Part shown: positions 24,368 through 33,711 of the stretch, piece by piece
Layout of the letters: every line of letters begins with the position of its first letter
How positions within the stretch are numbered: position 1 is the stretch's first letter
Origin: JAOUEA01 sp963821925
Lineage (GTDB): Bacteria; Actinomycetota; UBA4738; HRBIN12
Reading direction: 5' to 3'
Length of the DNA stretch: 64,000 nt
Assembly: GCA_963821925.1 (NCBI GenBank)
Contig: CAWGFO010000009.1
Coordinates: forward strand, 124,001 to 188,000
The notes under the pieces: model-generated
Seen by the model: only the letters and a program-made list of their open reading frames with translations
Told to the model about the DNA's origin: nothing
Databases searched by the model: none
Made by a program: the position numbers and the translations under genes

Positions 24368-25759
24368 ATGCGGCTCTACAACTCGCTCACACGCGCCCTG
24401 GAGGAGGTCGTCCCGGTCGAACCGGGCCACGTGGCGATGTACACGTGCGGCCCCACCGTGTATCGGTACATGCACCTCGGGAACCTCCGCACATTCCTGC
24501 TCGCGGATCTGATCCGGCGGGCCCTCGAGTTCGAGGGGCTGCGCGTGACCCAGGTGATGAACATCACCGACGTGGGTCACATGACGGACGAGTCGAGCCC
24601 CGAGGCGATCGACAAGATGCTGCTCGCGATGGAGGACGAGGGCCTCTCCCCCATCGAGATCGCCGAGAAATACACCCAGGCGGTGTTCGACGACGCCGCC
24701 GCGCTCGGGATCCGATCCGCCGACCGGTACCCGAAGGCCACCGACCACGTCGCCGAGATGATCGCGCTCACCGAGACCCTGGTCGAACGCGGCCATGCCT
24801 ACGTCGTGGACACCGGGAGCGTGTACTACGACGTCACCTCGTTCCCCGGCTACGGGAAGCTCAGCGGGAACACGTTGGACAACCTCCGTGAGGGCCACCG
24901 GGACCTCGAGACCGACCGTCGCAAACGGACCCCGGCCGACTTCGCCCTGTGGAAGGCCGCGGGGCCGGGCCGGGTGATGAAGTGGGACTCGCCGTGGGGC
25001 GAGGGGTTCCCCGGATGGCACGTGGAGTGCTCGGCGATGTCGATGAAGTACCTGGGCGAACGTTTCGACATCCATACCGGGGGCACCGACCTGCGGTTCC
25101 CCCACCACGAGGACGAGATCGCGCAGAGCGAGGGTGCGGTCGGCCACCAGGTGGTCAACGTCTGGGTGCACGGGGGCCATCTCAGGCTCGCCGGGCAGAA
25201 GATCGCGAAGTCCACCGGGAACGTCGTGCGCGTCCACGAGCTCGAGGAGCGGGGCATCGACCCGCTCTCGTTCCGATGGTTCACGTTCCAGACCCGCTAC
25301 CGGAGCGAGATGGACTTCACGTGGGAGTCGATGGAGGATGCCGACCGCAGGGTGAAGCAGCTCCGGCGGCACATGGCCGAGTGGGCGCCGGCCGCACCGG
25401 ACCTGGGGTCCGCCGCCCTCGAGTTCGATGCCCGGTTCCGCGAGGCGGTGGCGAGCGATCTCGATCTCCCGACGGCGGTCGTCGTCGTGAACGAGCTGGA
25501 CCGCGCTGCCGACGTGCCGCCGGGCGAGAAGTACGCGCTCTTCGTCTCGTGGGACCACGTGCTCGGGCTCGACCTCGAGCGCGAGGCTACGAGCGGCTGG
25601 GAGCCGTCCCCCGAGATGGAGGCGCTGATGGCCGAGCGCGACGCCGCGCGCGCCGGCAAGGACTACGCGACGAGCGACCGGATCCGCGACGAGCTCGCCG
25701 CGATGGGTCTCGAGGTCATGGACACGGCCCAGGGGACGAAGGTCCGCCCGCGCGACTGA
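24368..25759 (+). CDS. cysS: Cysteine--tRNA ligase
   Basis: Class I synthetase charging tRNA-Cys, 463 aa. The zinc/HIGH region is MYTCGPTVYRYMHLGNLRT, the second zinc-ligand region is GWHVECSAMSMKYLG, and the KMSKS loop is GQKIAKSTGN. ATG 24368 (MRLYNSLTRALEEVVP) is the family start, and the frame open upstream to 24311 is not conserved-looking. MshC, the related mycothiol ligase, was considered. Length and the C-terminal DALR-type helical domain favour CysS. Confidence 0.94.
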   Translation: MRLYNSLTRALEEVVPVEPGHVAMYTCGPTVYRYMHLGNLRTFLLADLIRRALEFEGLRVTQVMNITDVGHMTDESSPEAIDKMLLAMEDEGLSPIEIAEKYTQAVFDDAAALGIRSADRYPKATDHVAEMIALTETLVERGHAYVVDTGSVYYDVTSFPGYGKLSGNTLDNLREGHRDLETDRRKRTPADFALWKAAGPGRVMKWDSPWGEGFPGWHVECSAMSMKYLGERFDIHTGGTDLRFPHHEDEIAQSEGAVGHQVVNVWVHGGHLRLAGQKIAKSTGNVVRVHELEERGIDPLSFRWFTFQTRYRSEMDFTWESMEDADRRVKQLRRHMAEWAPAAPDLGSAALEFDARFREAVASDLDLPTAVVVVNELDRAADVPPGEKYALFVSWDHVLGLDLEREATSGWEPSPEMEALMAERDAARAGKDYATSDRIRDELAAMGLEVMDTAQGTKVRPRD

Positions 25760-25772
25760 TCTCGGTCAGTCG
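25753..25772. terminator. Short hairpin over the convergent cysS and aminopeptidase stop codons
   Basis: CGACTGA (25753-25759) and TCAGTCG (25766-25772) pair perfectly around TCTCGG. Each arm contains one gene's stop codon. It is probably a minimal bidirectional terminator. Confidence 0.45.
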
Positions 25773-26863
25773 ACGACCTGAAGCTCCCGGGTCGACCGAT
25801 TCAGGCGCTCCGCTCCGTCGGCCGTGACCGCGACGATGTCCTCGATCCGAACACCGAACCGCCCCTCCAGGTAGACCCCGGGCTCGATCGAGAACGTCGT
25901 GCCGGGCTCGAGCGCCCAGTCGCTCCCCTCGACCAGGTAGGGCGGCTCGTGGACCTCGAGCCCGATCCCGTGGCCCGTGCGATGGATGAACCGCGCGCCG
26001 TAGCCCGCATCGTCGATGATCGATCGTGCGACCCGGTCGATCGCCTGGGCCTCCACGCCCGGCAGGACCGCGCGGAACGCGGCCTCCTGCGCCTCCTGCA
26101 CCACGCGGTAGACCTCCTCGAACCCCTCCGGGGCCTCGCCCACCACGACCGTGCGCGTGGTGTCGGAGAAGTAGCCGGCGAGCTCGCCGCCGAAGTCGAG
26201 CACCACGGCGTCGCGCGGCAGCATCGTGCGGCCGGTGGGCTCGTGATGCGGGGACGCCGAGTTCGGGCCGCTCGCGACGATCGTGAAATCGGCGCGGGCG
26301 TGGCCGTTGCGCACGAGGAGATCCGCGAGATCGGCCGCGATCTCTTCCTCACGCCGCCCGAGGAACGTCATCCCGCAGATCTGCCGGAACGTCTCGTCGG
26401 CCGCGCGCCCGGCACGCCGGAGCGCCGCGAGCTCGTCCTCGTCCTTGACGGCCCGCAGGCGCCCGATCACGGGCGAGGCGGGCGCGAAGGCGGCATCGGG
26501 GATCACGGCCTGGAGGCCGATCAGGTGAGCGGACCAGAGCCGGTCGCCCACCGCGATCCGTCCGTCGGACGGGAGGAGCCGGGACGCGGCCGCGTACGGG
26601 TCCACGCCGTCGGTCCAGCCCACGAGCTCGATCCCGTCGCCGGCCGGGGCGTCGGCCGCCAGCGGCCGCTCGAGCTCGGGGACGAGCATCGTCGGGTCGC
26701 GGTCGGACCGCAGGACCAGCAGGGTCGGGCGCTCGAGCGGCATCGGGTCGTACCCGGTCAGGTACGCGAGGTCCGGCGAGGGCGCCACCACCAGCGCGGC
26801 GAAGCCCTGCGAGGCCGCCTCCCGGGCGGCGCGAGCGAGGCGGTCGGCGTACCGGGCGTTCAC
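25766..26863 (-). CDS. Xaa-Pro aminopeptidase (M24B family)
   Basis: 365-aa cytoplasmic dinuclear-metal peptidase removing N-terminal residues before proline. There is a creatinase-like N-terminal domain. The catalytic domain has the five ligands in VVLDFGGELAGYFSDTTRT (two Asp), HRTGHGIGLEVHEPP (His), FSIEPGVYL (Glu) and FGVRIEDIVAV (Glu). It corresponds to pepE near helY in mycobacteria. GTG 26863 overlaps the upstream lipid-kinase stop (GTGA). Confidence 0.9.
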   Translation of the reverse strand: MNARYADRLARAAREAASQGFAALVVAPSPDLAYLTGYDPMPLERPTLLVLRSDRDPTMLVPELERPLAADAPAGDGIELVGWTDGVDPYAAASRLLPSDGRIAVGDRLWSAHLIGLQAVIPDAAFAPASPVIGRLRAVKDEDELAALRRAGRAADETFRQICGMTFLGRREEEIAADLADLLVRNGHARADFTIVASGPNSASPHHEPTGRTMLPRDAVVLDFGGELAGYFSDTTRTVVVGEAPEGFEEVYRVVQEAQEAAFRAVLPGVEAQAIDRVARSIIDDAGYGARFIHRTGHGIGLEVHEPPYLVEGSDWALEPGTTFSIEPGVYLEGRFGVRIEDIVAVTADGAERLNRSTRELQVVD

Positions 26864-27786
26864 AGCTTCAGCAGGATCCGTTGGGGCACGATCTGGAAGG
26901 TGGCCGGGGTGGTCCCCAGCACCTCCCCGTCGGCCACGATCGGCAGGGGACGGTCCGCCTCGACGGCCACGCGGATCTTCGCGCGCATCTCGTGGATGTT
27001 GGGGTCCGGGATGTGGTCACCGTGACGGTAGATCCGCGGGAGCATCCGATACGCGTCGGATCGTGGCCCGCGGAACACGAGCGCGTCGAGGACCCCGTCG
27101 CCGGGGAACGACCGCGGCGACATCCGCAGGCCCGCCGACGTGAACTGGGCATTCGCCACGATCACGTTGAACGCCCGGCCCTCGAAGGTCTTCATGTCCG
27201 CGTCCACCTTGACCGATGCTGGGCGGGTCCGCACGTAGGCGCCCCAGAAGCCGAGGAAGCGCCGGGCGTTCCCGAGACGCGCCGGGAGCCGGGCCGCCGT
27301 CCGAGCGACCGCGGCCCCCAAGCCCACCTCGACCAGGTTCGCCGCGTAGCGCGTCCGTCGCTCCCCCGCGTCCTCGTAGGAGATCTTGATCACGTCGAAT
27401 GGGTAGGTGTTCGCGCCCGCGAGGTGCCTGCAGGCCCCGTCCGTGTCGTCCGGCAGTCCGAAGCTCCGCACGAGATCGCAGCCCGATGTCGCCGCGACCA
27501 CGCCGAGGACTGGCTGCTCCACGAGCGGCTCGCCGTCGTCGAACATGCCGTTCAGGACCTCCTGCACGGTGCCGTCGCCGCCCACGGCCACGAGGAACCG
27601 GCGTCCGTCCGCCATCGCCTGTCGCGCGAGGCGCGTGGCGTCGCCCGGGGCGTGCGTGATCTCGAGCGCGAAGTCGAGGCCGTTCGCGGCGAGGGCGCGT
27701 TCGAGCGCCGGCAGCTCGCCGGCCACGCGGCCGCGCCCCGCGTGCGGGTTCGCGATCACGGCGAGGGAACCGAAGGGGCTGGTCAT
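26860..27786 (-). CDS. Diacylglycerol kinase-family lipid kinase (first of two)
   Basis: 308 aa. The catalytic domain starts SLAVIANPHAGRGRVAGELP and carries the nucleotide-binding motif VAVGGDGTVQEVLNGM. The C-terminal beta-sandwich domain ends IVADGEVLGTTPATFQIVPQ. The family phosphorylates diacylglycerol, sphingoid bases or related lipids. In actinobacteria one member takes part in PIM or phosphatidate metabolism, but the substrate is not evident. ATG 27786 is the first codon before the conserved N-terminus. A second, divergent family member is at 31228-32139. Confidence 0.87.
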   Translation of the reverse strand: MTSPFGSLAVIANPHAGRGRVAGELPALERALAANGLDFALEITHAPGDATRLARQAMADGRRFLVAVGGDGTVQEVLNGMFDDGEPLVEQPVLGVVAATSGCDLVRSFGLPDDTDGACRHLAGANTYPFDVIKISYEDAGERRTRYAANLVEVGLGAAVARTAARLPARLGNARRFLGFWGAYVRTRPASVKVDADMKTFEGRAFNVIVANAQFTSAGLRMSPRSFPGDGVLDALVFRGPRSDAYRMLPRIYRHGDHIPDPNIHEMRAKIRVAVEADRPLPIVADGEVLGTTPATFQIVPQRILLKL

Positions 27787-27808
27787 GCGGTACGCATGGT
27801 ATCCACCG

Positions 27809-30463
27809 CTAGACACCCGTGTACGCGACCACGCCGCGGAACACCGCGAGCCGGGAGGCGCGCACGAGGGCGGCGGTCTCCGGCGGCGCGACCTCCTCGA
27901 TCTGACGCAGCAGGTCGAGGAGCTGCTTGCAGTTGCGGACGAAGTCCCCTGGCGCCATCTCGGTCTCCTGCAGCACCGCCTCCAGCGGCTCGCCGCCCGC
28001 CCAGTGGAAGATCGGGACCGCGAACCCCGATTCCAGCTCGCGGCAGAGCTGGACCTGGTGCTCGTCCTCGGTCCGCCGGACCGTGCGCCAGATCCGCGTG
28101 AGGCGCTCGAACCGTTCCTCCGTCGCCGGGGTGGGCATCCCGCCGGCCAGCGGAACGCGTTCGCGCCCCTCGTACACCATCGTGGACAGGAGCGCGGCCA
28201 CCTCGCCCGGCGTGAGGTCGTCCAGGAGCCCTGCGCCCAACGACTCGCCGACGAGCAGGTCGCCCTCCCCGTAGACCCGCGACAGCGTCCGCCCCTTGTC
28301 GGTGATCGCCCAGCCGTCGACGTACCCAAGGGCGTCGAGGACCGCGAGCACGCGATCGAACTGGCGCGCGAGGGTCTCCGTGCGCACCCGGATCCGACGC
28401 TCGACGCCGCGGAGCTGCTGTTCGAGCGCGTCGGCGCGCTCGGCCCACCGAACGTGCTTGGCGAGCTCGGGGCAGGCGTGGCACGGGTGTGACGCAGCGC
28501 GATCCTCGAGCTTGGCCGCCTCGCGCTCCACCTGCGGGTCCACGCGCCGGCCCGAAGCCTTCGGCGGCTTCACGTGGAGCGAGACGAGCTTGGCCGCGAC
28601 ATCACGCCGGTACCGCGCGCTGCGGCTGCTCCCCGATCGCGGCAGCACGATCCGCGTGAGGACGACCGGCGGTTCGTCGAAGTCCTTCGCCGTGAGCCGG
28701 AAGAACGTCCGGTCCTGCGAGAGCACGGTGGGCTTCCCGTCGCGCGAGGACACGACCACGGCGAGTCCCCGCCGCTTGGCCTGGGGAACGTGGATCACCT
28801 CGCCGGGCCTGAGCTTCGTCACGGCGTTGCGGACGGCGTCCGTTCGCGTCCGCTCGTGTCCACGCCGGTCCTCGTCGCGCATCCGCCGAGCCTTGGCGCG
28901 CATCGCCCAGTACGCGGGGAAGTCGCCGAGGTGGCAGACCATGTTCGTGCGGTACCCCTCCAGCGCGTCGAGGTCCTGCTGGCGGGTCCGCTCGAGCGCC
29001 ACGACCCCGCGGTCGGCCAGGAACTGCGCGAACGACGAGTTCAGCAAGCGGTGGGCCTGCTCGCGCGTGTAGTTGCGCACGAGGTTCACGGCCATGTTGT
29101 AGGACGGCCGGAACGACGAGGTGAGGTTGTACGTGCGCGTGGCGGCGAGCCCGGCCACCCGTTCGAAGGGCACCTGCCGCTGATAGACGACCACCGCGTG
29201 GCCCAGGGCGTCGATCCCCCGCCGGCCCGCTCGTCCGGTCAGCTGCGTGTACTCCCCGGGCGTGAGGATCTCGTGCCGCTCGCCCTGGAACTTCCACAGG
29301 TCCTCGATCACGACGGTCTTCGCGGGCATGTTGATGCCGAGCGAGAGGGTCTCGGTGGCGAACACGACCTTCACGAGCCCTGCCTCGAACAGTTCCTCGA
29401 CCGTCTCCTTGAACGCGGGGAGCATGCCGGCGTGGTGGGCGGCGATACCCGCCGTCAGCCCGTCCAGGAAGTCGAAGAAGCCCAGCGTCTCGAGGTCCTC
29501 CTCGTCCATCCACGCGAGGCGGGTCTCGGCGCGCTCGCGGATGTGGTCGGCCTCGGCCCGGGTCGTGAGCCGGACCCCCGACTCGCGCAGCCACCGCACG
29601 CTCTTGTCGCACCCCGCCCGGCTGAACACGAAGTAGATCGCGGGGAGCATGCCCTCGTCGGCGAGGACCTCCACGACCTCCTCACGCCGGGGCACGTACA
29701 CGCGTCGGTGGCCTTCCCGCGGGCGCGAGATCTGCTGGTGCTGCGGCGTCCCGCTCCCCCGCCGGTAGTACGTCTTCGTCTTCAGCTCGTGCTGGTCGAG
29801 CGAGACCACGTACGGGTTCGGCAGCAGGATGCCGTCCTGTTCGACGTGCATCGGGTGCAGGCGGGGGCCGACGAGGTAGTGATGCTCCAGGGGAACCGGG
29901 CGGCGCTCCTCGATCACGACCCGAGTCTCGCCCCGCAGGGTCCCGATCCACTCCCCGAACTCCTCGGCGTTGCTGATCGTCGCCGACAAGCACACGACGC
30001 TCACGCTGAGCGGCAGATGGATCAACACCTCCTCCCAGACGGCCCCGCGGTACGGGTCCTGGAGGTAGTGGACCTCGTCCATCACGACGCTCATCAGGCC
30101 GTTGAGCGTGTCGCTCCGTTCGTAGAGCATGTTCCGCAGGACCTCGGTGGTCATCACGACCACGGGCGCCTCGCCGTTGATCGTGTTGTCGCCGGTCAGC
30201 AGGCCCACGCTCGCGGACCCGTGCTTGTCCACGAGGTCGCCGTACTTCTGGTTCGAGAGCGCCTTCAGGGGGGTCGTGTAGAAGGCCTTGCCGCCCTTGG
30301 CGATCGAGCGCTCGATCGCGTACTCGGCCACGACCGTCTTCCCGCTGCCGGTGGGCGCGGCGACGAGGACCGACTCGCCGCGATCGATCGCATCGATCGC
30401 ATCGAGCTGGAAGGCGTCCAGCGTGAATGGATACTCGGCGGCGAACGCCGCGGGGGTGGTCAC
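27809..30463 (-). CDS. helY: Ski2/Mtr4-like superfamily 2 RNA helicase (HelY)
   Basis: 884-aa DExH helicase. Motif I APTGSGKT is at 36-43. Motif II DEVH is in VVMDEVHYLQDPYRG, motif III is LSATISN, and motif VI is GRAGRRGIDALG. A long C-terminal region of arch and helical-bundle type follows. It resembles the mycobacterial HelY and yeast Ski2/Mtr4 exosome helicases, so a role in RNA unwinding or turnover is likely. The GTG start is 9 nt past the upstream hydrolase stop. The helY-tat-paf-proteasome order is conserved in actinobacteria. Confidence 0.93.
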   Translation of the reverse strand: MTTPAAFAAEYPFTLDAFQLDAIDAIDRGESVLVAAPTGSGKTVVAEYAIERSIAKGGKAFYTTPLKALSNQKYGDLVDKHGSASVGLLTGDNTINGEAPVVVMTTEVLRNMLYERSDTLNGLMSVVMDEVHYLQDPYRGAVWEEVLIHLPLSVSVVCLSATISNAEEFGEWIGTLRGETRVVIEERRPVPLEHHYLVGPRLHPMHVEQDGILLPNPYVVSLDQHELKTKTYYRRGSGTPQHQQISRPREGHRRVYVPRREEVVEVLADEGMLPAIYFVFSRAGCDKSVRWLRESGVRLTTRAEADHIRERAETRLAWMDEEDLETLGFFDFLDGLTAGIAAHHAGMLPAFKETVEELFEAGLVKVVFATETLSLGINMPAKTVVIEDLWKFQGERHEILTPGEYTQLTGRAGRRGIDALGHAVVVYQRQVPFERVAGLAATRTYNLTSSFRPSYNMAVNLVRNYTREQAHRLLNSSFAQFLADRGVVALERTRQQDLDALEGYRTNMVCHLGDFPAYWAMRAKARRMRDEDRRGHERTRTDAVRNAVTKLRPGEVIHVPQAKRRGLAVVVSSRDGKPTVLSQDRTFFRLTAKDFDEPPVVLTRIVLPRSGSSRSARYRRDVAAKLVSLHVKPPKASGRRVDPQVEREAAKLEDRAASHPCHACPELAKHVRWAERADALEQQLRGVERRIRVRTETLARQFDRVLAVLDALGYVDGWAITDKGRTLSRVYGEGDLLVGESLGAGLLDDLTPGEVAALLSTMVYEGRERVPLAGGMPTPATEERFERLTRIWRTVRRTEDEHQVQLCRELESGFAVPIFHWAGGEPLEAVLQETEMAPGDFVRNCKQLLDLLRQIEEVAPPETAALVRASRLAVFRGVVAYTGV

Positions 30464-30472
30464 GCGGTCAGT

Positions 30473-31231
30473 CTACGGGCGGCCGGAAGGCCGGACGGTG
30501 AGACCACATCGAGCCAGGAACGGCCGGAGCCCGGCCTCGAACGCGTCGGGCGCCTCCAGGTTGCTGAGATGCCCCACGCCGGGGATCGTCAGGAGCTCCG
30601 CACCCGGGATCCGTGCGGCCATCGGGGCGGTGACCTCGGGTGGGATCAGTGCGTCGCCGTCGGAGGTGATCACGAGCGCCGGCACGTCGATCGCGCTCAG
30701 ATCGGGGCCCGAGTCCTTGCGCCCGGCCATACCCCGGGCGGCGGCCGCGATCGACGCGGCGGGCTGCTCCGCGATCAGGTCCCGGACGACGGCACGGAGC
30801 TCGTCCGGCGCCCCTTCGCCCAGCAGGGGGGGCGGGCTCTCGACGAGGAACCCGTTCCCCTCCGCGTCGAGACGGTCGGCGAGGGCGCGTCGCCCCTCTG
30901 CCGCCTCGGGGGTGTCCCCTTCCGCCTTCGTGTTGGCGAGGACCAGGCCCGCGACGCGCCCCCGTGCCATCCGCCAGAGCTCGAAGGCCACGTAGCCGCC
31001 CATCGACAAGCCGCAGACGACCATCCGGTCCACGCCGGCGGCATCGGCCGCCTGCAGGCACCGGTCGGCCGCGGCGCCCATCGCCATCACCCGGCCGGCA
31101 TCGGACGTACCGCCGAACCCGGGGAGGTGCGGGGCCACCACCGGGATCTCCGGGGCGAGCGAGGTCACCTGCGACGCCCACATCCGGGCGTCGAGCGGGA
31201 ACGCGTGGATAAGGAGCAGGCCTTCGGTCAT
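30473..31231 (-). CDS. Alpha/beta-fold hydrolase
   Basis: 252 aa. Nucleophile elbow GLSMGG (Ser near residue 97), acid Asp in ITSDGDALIPP, and His in PGVGHLSNLEAPDAF. The oxyanion-hole strand is LLLIHAFPLDARMW. The layout resembles 3-oxoadipate enol-lactonase-like or BioH-like hydrolases, but no pathway partner is adjacent. Its ATG overlaps the stop of the upstream lipid kinase (ATGA). Confidence 0.88.
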   Translation of the reverse strand: MTEGLLLIHAFPLDARMWASQVTSLAPEIPVVAPHLPGFGGTSDAGRVMAMGAAADRCLQAADAAGVDRMVVCGLSMGGYVAFELWRMARGRVAGLVLANTKAEGDTPEAAEGRRALADRLDAEGNGFLVESPPPLLGEGAPDELRAVVRDLIAEQPAASIAAAARGMAGRKDSGPDLSAIDVPALVITSDGDALIPPEVTAPMAARIPGAELLTIPGVGHLSNLEAPDAFEAGLRPFLARCGLTVRPSGRP

Positions 31232-32139
31232 CCGATCCCCTTCGCGTCGGGTCCGACGACGATCGGGAGCGCTCCGGGGCGCACCTCGAACGTGGCGGGC
31301 AAGGGCCCGACGCGCTCGCCGTCGGCGTACACCAGCATCTTACGGTTCGCCTCGACCGTCACGGTCGCGCCCCGCATCATGCGCACCTTGGGATGCCGGC
31401 CGTGGGACCCGGTGAACACCCGCGGGAACGCCCTGAGGAACGCCGTCTTGCTGAGCGCCTCCACGATGCACACGTCCAGGAGCCCGTCGTTCACGCACGC
31501 GTTCGGGAGCACCTTCATCCCGCCGCCGTACTGGATCCCGCTCCCGACGACCGTGAGCATCGCGTCCACCGAGAGGGCCTCCCCGTCGATCGTCAGCTCG
31601 TAGTGTGCGGGCGAGAACCGTGAGAGGGTCTTCATGACGGCGGCGACGTACGTGCCCGTGCCGCCGAGGCGCACGGACATCCCGTTCGCGGTTTCGTTCA
31701 CCTCCGAATCGAACCCGGCCCCCGCGATGTTCACGAAGTGCCGGTGCTCCACGCCGGCGACCAGCGAGACCAGGTCGATCGGCACGATCTTGGGATTCGC
31801 GAGGAGCCGGACCGCTGCGTCGAACCGACCGACGCCGACCACCTTGGCGAAGTCGTCCCCCGTGCCCGCGGGCAGGATCGCGAGCGCCGCTCCCGTGCCG
31901 AGCACCCCGTTCGCGCCGAGCGACACCGTGCCGTCACCCCCGAGCACCGCGACGATCCCGGCGCCGTCCTCGGCCGCACGCCGTACGGTTGCCTCGAGGT
32001 CGTCACCGGACTCCGAGACCCTGACCTCGTGCTCGACCCGCAGGTCGTGCAGGATCGCGTCGGCCTTGCCGATCAACCGACCCGCCTTGCCGCGTCCCGC
32101 GGTCGGGTTCGCGACCACCACGACGGGCGCGGCGGTCAC
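31228..32139 (-). CDS. Diacylglycerol kinase-family lipid kinase (second of two)
   Basis: 303 aa. VVVVANPTAGRGKAGRLIG opens the catalytic domain, and VAVLGGDGTVSLGANGVLG and ILPAGTGDDFAKVVG give the ATP site. The C-terminal domain has LVYADGERVGPLPATFEVRP. The PAGTGDDFA motif is closer to canonical DgkB than the 26860-27786 copy, which has VVAATSGCDL there, so the two probably differ in substrate. Start GTG 32139 is chosen from the family N-terminus. Frame upstream to 32244 is not conserved-looking. Confidence 0.87.
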   Translation of the reverse strand: MTAAPVVVVANPTAGRGKAGRLIGKADAILHDLRVEHEVRVSESGDDLEATVRRAAEDGAGIVAVLGGDGTVSLGANGVLGTGAALAILPAGTGDDFAKVVGVGRFDAAVRLLANPKIVPIDLVSLVAGVEHRHFVNIAGAGFDSEVNETANGMSVRLGGTGTYVAAVMKTLSRFSPAHYELTIDGEALSVDAMLTVVGSGIQYGGGMKVLPNACVNDGLLDVCIVEALSKTAFLRAFPRVFTGSHGRHPKVRMMRGATVTVEANRKMLVYADGERVGPLPATFEVRPGALPIVVGPDAKGIG

Positions 32140-32153
32140 GACCGGCTCACCCT

Positions 32154-32918
32154 CTACGCCCCGCCGCCCGGGAGCCCAGGGATCGGCCCCTCGGGGATGT
32201 TCGCCACGCCGCCGGCACGCAGGGCCGACTGATACTCGGCCCACCCCGCGTTGAACACGAGGGCCGCGGTGTCGCGGAGGTCCGCCGCCACCTTCGTGAG
32301 CCGCTCGACCTCGGCGGGATCGGTGGCCGTGGCCGCCAGGGCCGCGACCTCGGCGGCCTGGCGGTAGAGCTGCAGGCCCTCGATCATCCGTTCCTTCGAG
32401 TTCGTGAACGCGGCCGCCTGGAGCTCGTCGAACCCCTGGTTCCTGATCGTGGCGACCAGGTCGAACGCGGTGAGTTGATCGAGCGCCTTCTTCGCGTTGG
32501 CCTGCGCGTCGGCGAAGGTCTGGTCGGCGCCCTCGGGGACCGTGCCCTTCGACGACATCGTGTCGATCGCGCCGCTCAGGTCCGCGAAGATCGTCGGCGG
32601 CAGCCCCTGGTTCGGCGTGCCCACCAGGGCGAAGGCGCCCTCCGCGGCGGTCTGCCAGGCCGTCGCGGCCTGCAGCTTCTTGGCCGCGGCATCGGCCTGT
32701 GCCGAGGCAGACGCGGCGGCATCGGCGTCCGCACGGTTCTGGCGCAGCCCGTTCGTGATCCAGACGACGAGCGCCATCGCGAGCAGCCCGGCGAGGAACG
32801 CGGCCGTCACCTGCACCCAGCGGCGCTGGGGCCAGGGCTGCGCCACCTGCACGGGCGCCCGCTTGGGCGCGCGGGCCGCGGGCTTGCTCTTGGGCTTGCG
32901 CTTGCCTTTGATCGCCAT
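32154..32918 (-). CDS. Single-pass membrane protein with Ala-rich extracellular helical domain
   Basis: 254 aa. A very basic cytoplasmic N-terminus (KGKRKPKSKPAARAPKRAP) precedes one transmembrane helix (residues ~37-56, VTAAFLAGLLAMALVVWITN). A long Ala/Gln-rich region likely to be coiled coil is exported. No enzymatic motif is visible. It lies between tatC and the lipid kinase, where mycobacteria also have a membrane protein of unknown function. GGAG is 5 nt before the ATG. Confidence 0.75.
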   Translation of the reverse strand: MAIKGKRKPKSKPAARAPKRAPVQVAQPWPQRRWVQVTAAFLAGLLAMALVVWITNGLRQNRADADAAASASAQADAAAKKLQAATAWQTAAEGAFALVGTPNQGLPPTIFADLSGAIDTMSSKGTVPEGADQTFADAQANAKKALDQLTAFDLVATIRNQGFDELQAAAFTNSKERMIEGLQLYRQAAEVAALAATATDPAEVERLTKVAADLRDTAALVFNAGWAEYQSALRAGGVANIPEGPIPGLPGGGA

Positions 32919-32925
32919 CGGGCTC

Positions 32926-33702
32926 CTACTTCTTCATGAGGCGACCGATGATGATAGCCGCCTCGTAGAACACGTACATCGGGATCATCATCGCGAGCAT
33001 CGTGTACGGGTCCGAGCTCGGCGTGATGACCGCGGAGAACACCGCGATGAACAGGATCGCGTACCGACGCCACGAGCGGAGCCGCCGCGAGCTCAGGACC
33101 CCGACGAGCTCCAGGAACACGAGCAGCACCGGGAACAGGAACGACAGGCCGAACGCGAGGGTCACGAGCACGATGAAGCTCACGTAGCGGTCGGCGGTGA
33201 GGAGCGGCGCGATGCCGGCGCCGGCGAACCCCAGGAGGAAGTTGAGCGCCTTCGGCAGCGTCCAGTAGGCGAACGCCGCACCCAAGAAGAACAGCAACGT
33301 CGCCGACGCGACGAACGGGATCGCGTACTTGCGCTCCCCTTCGGTCAGACCGGGGTTCACGAAGGCCCACACCTGCCACAGCACCACGGGCAGCGCGACG
33401 GCCAGGCCCAGGTACACGACGATCTTCATCTTCACGATGAATGGGTCGATCAGCCCGGTGATCACGAGATCGCATCCGGCGGGTGGCCGCGCCTCGGGAT
33501 GCTGGGTGACGTAGTCGCAGAAGGGCGCCCGGATCAGGTCCATGAAATACGGGTAGAGGAACCACCCCACGATCGACCCCAGCCCCACCGCGATGAACGC
33601 GATGATCAACCGCCGCCGGAGCTCCTCGAGGTGCTCGACGACGGTCATCGTCCCGGTGCGCTCCTCCTCGGACCGTCGAAGGAACTTCGGGACGAGCCGC
33701 AT
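32926..33702 (-). CDS. tatC: Sec-independent protein translocase TatC
   Basis: Core receptor of the twin-arginine pathway. It has 258 aa with six hydrophobic segments. The family signatures are TVVEHLEELRRRLIIAFIA near residue 20, the loop KMKIVVYLGLAVALPVVLWQ, FVNPGLTEGERK and FSAVITPSSDP. tatA is 9 nt upstream. A client candidate in the window is the GH26-like protein with an RREFLRR signal. Confidence 0.96.
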   Translation of the reverse strand: MRLVPKFLRRSEEERTGTMTVVEHLEELRRRLIIAFIAVGLGSIVGWFLYPYFMDLIRAPFCDYVTQHPEARPPAGCDLVITGLIDPFIVKMKIVVYLGLAVALPVVLWQVWAFVNPGLTEGERKYAIPFVASATLLFFLGAAFAYWTLPKALNFLLGFAGAGIAPLLTADRYVSFIVLVTLAFGLSFLFPVLLVFLELVGVLSSRRLRSWRRYAILFIAVFSAVITPSSDPYTMLAMMIPMYVFYEAAIIIGRLMKK

Positions 33703-33711
33703 GCGGACGAG

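Noticed and set aside
28574..31603. 1009-codon plus-strand ORF opposite helY
   Set aside because: Antisense shadow of the helicase and hydrolase genes. No recognisable motif.
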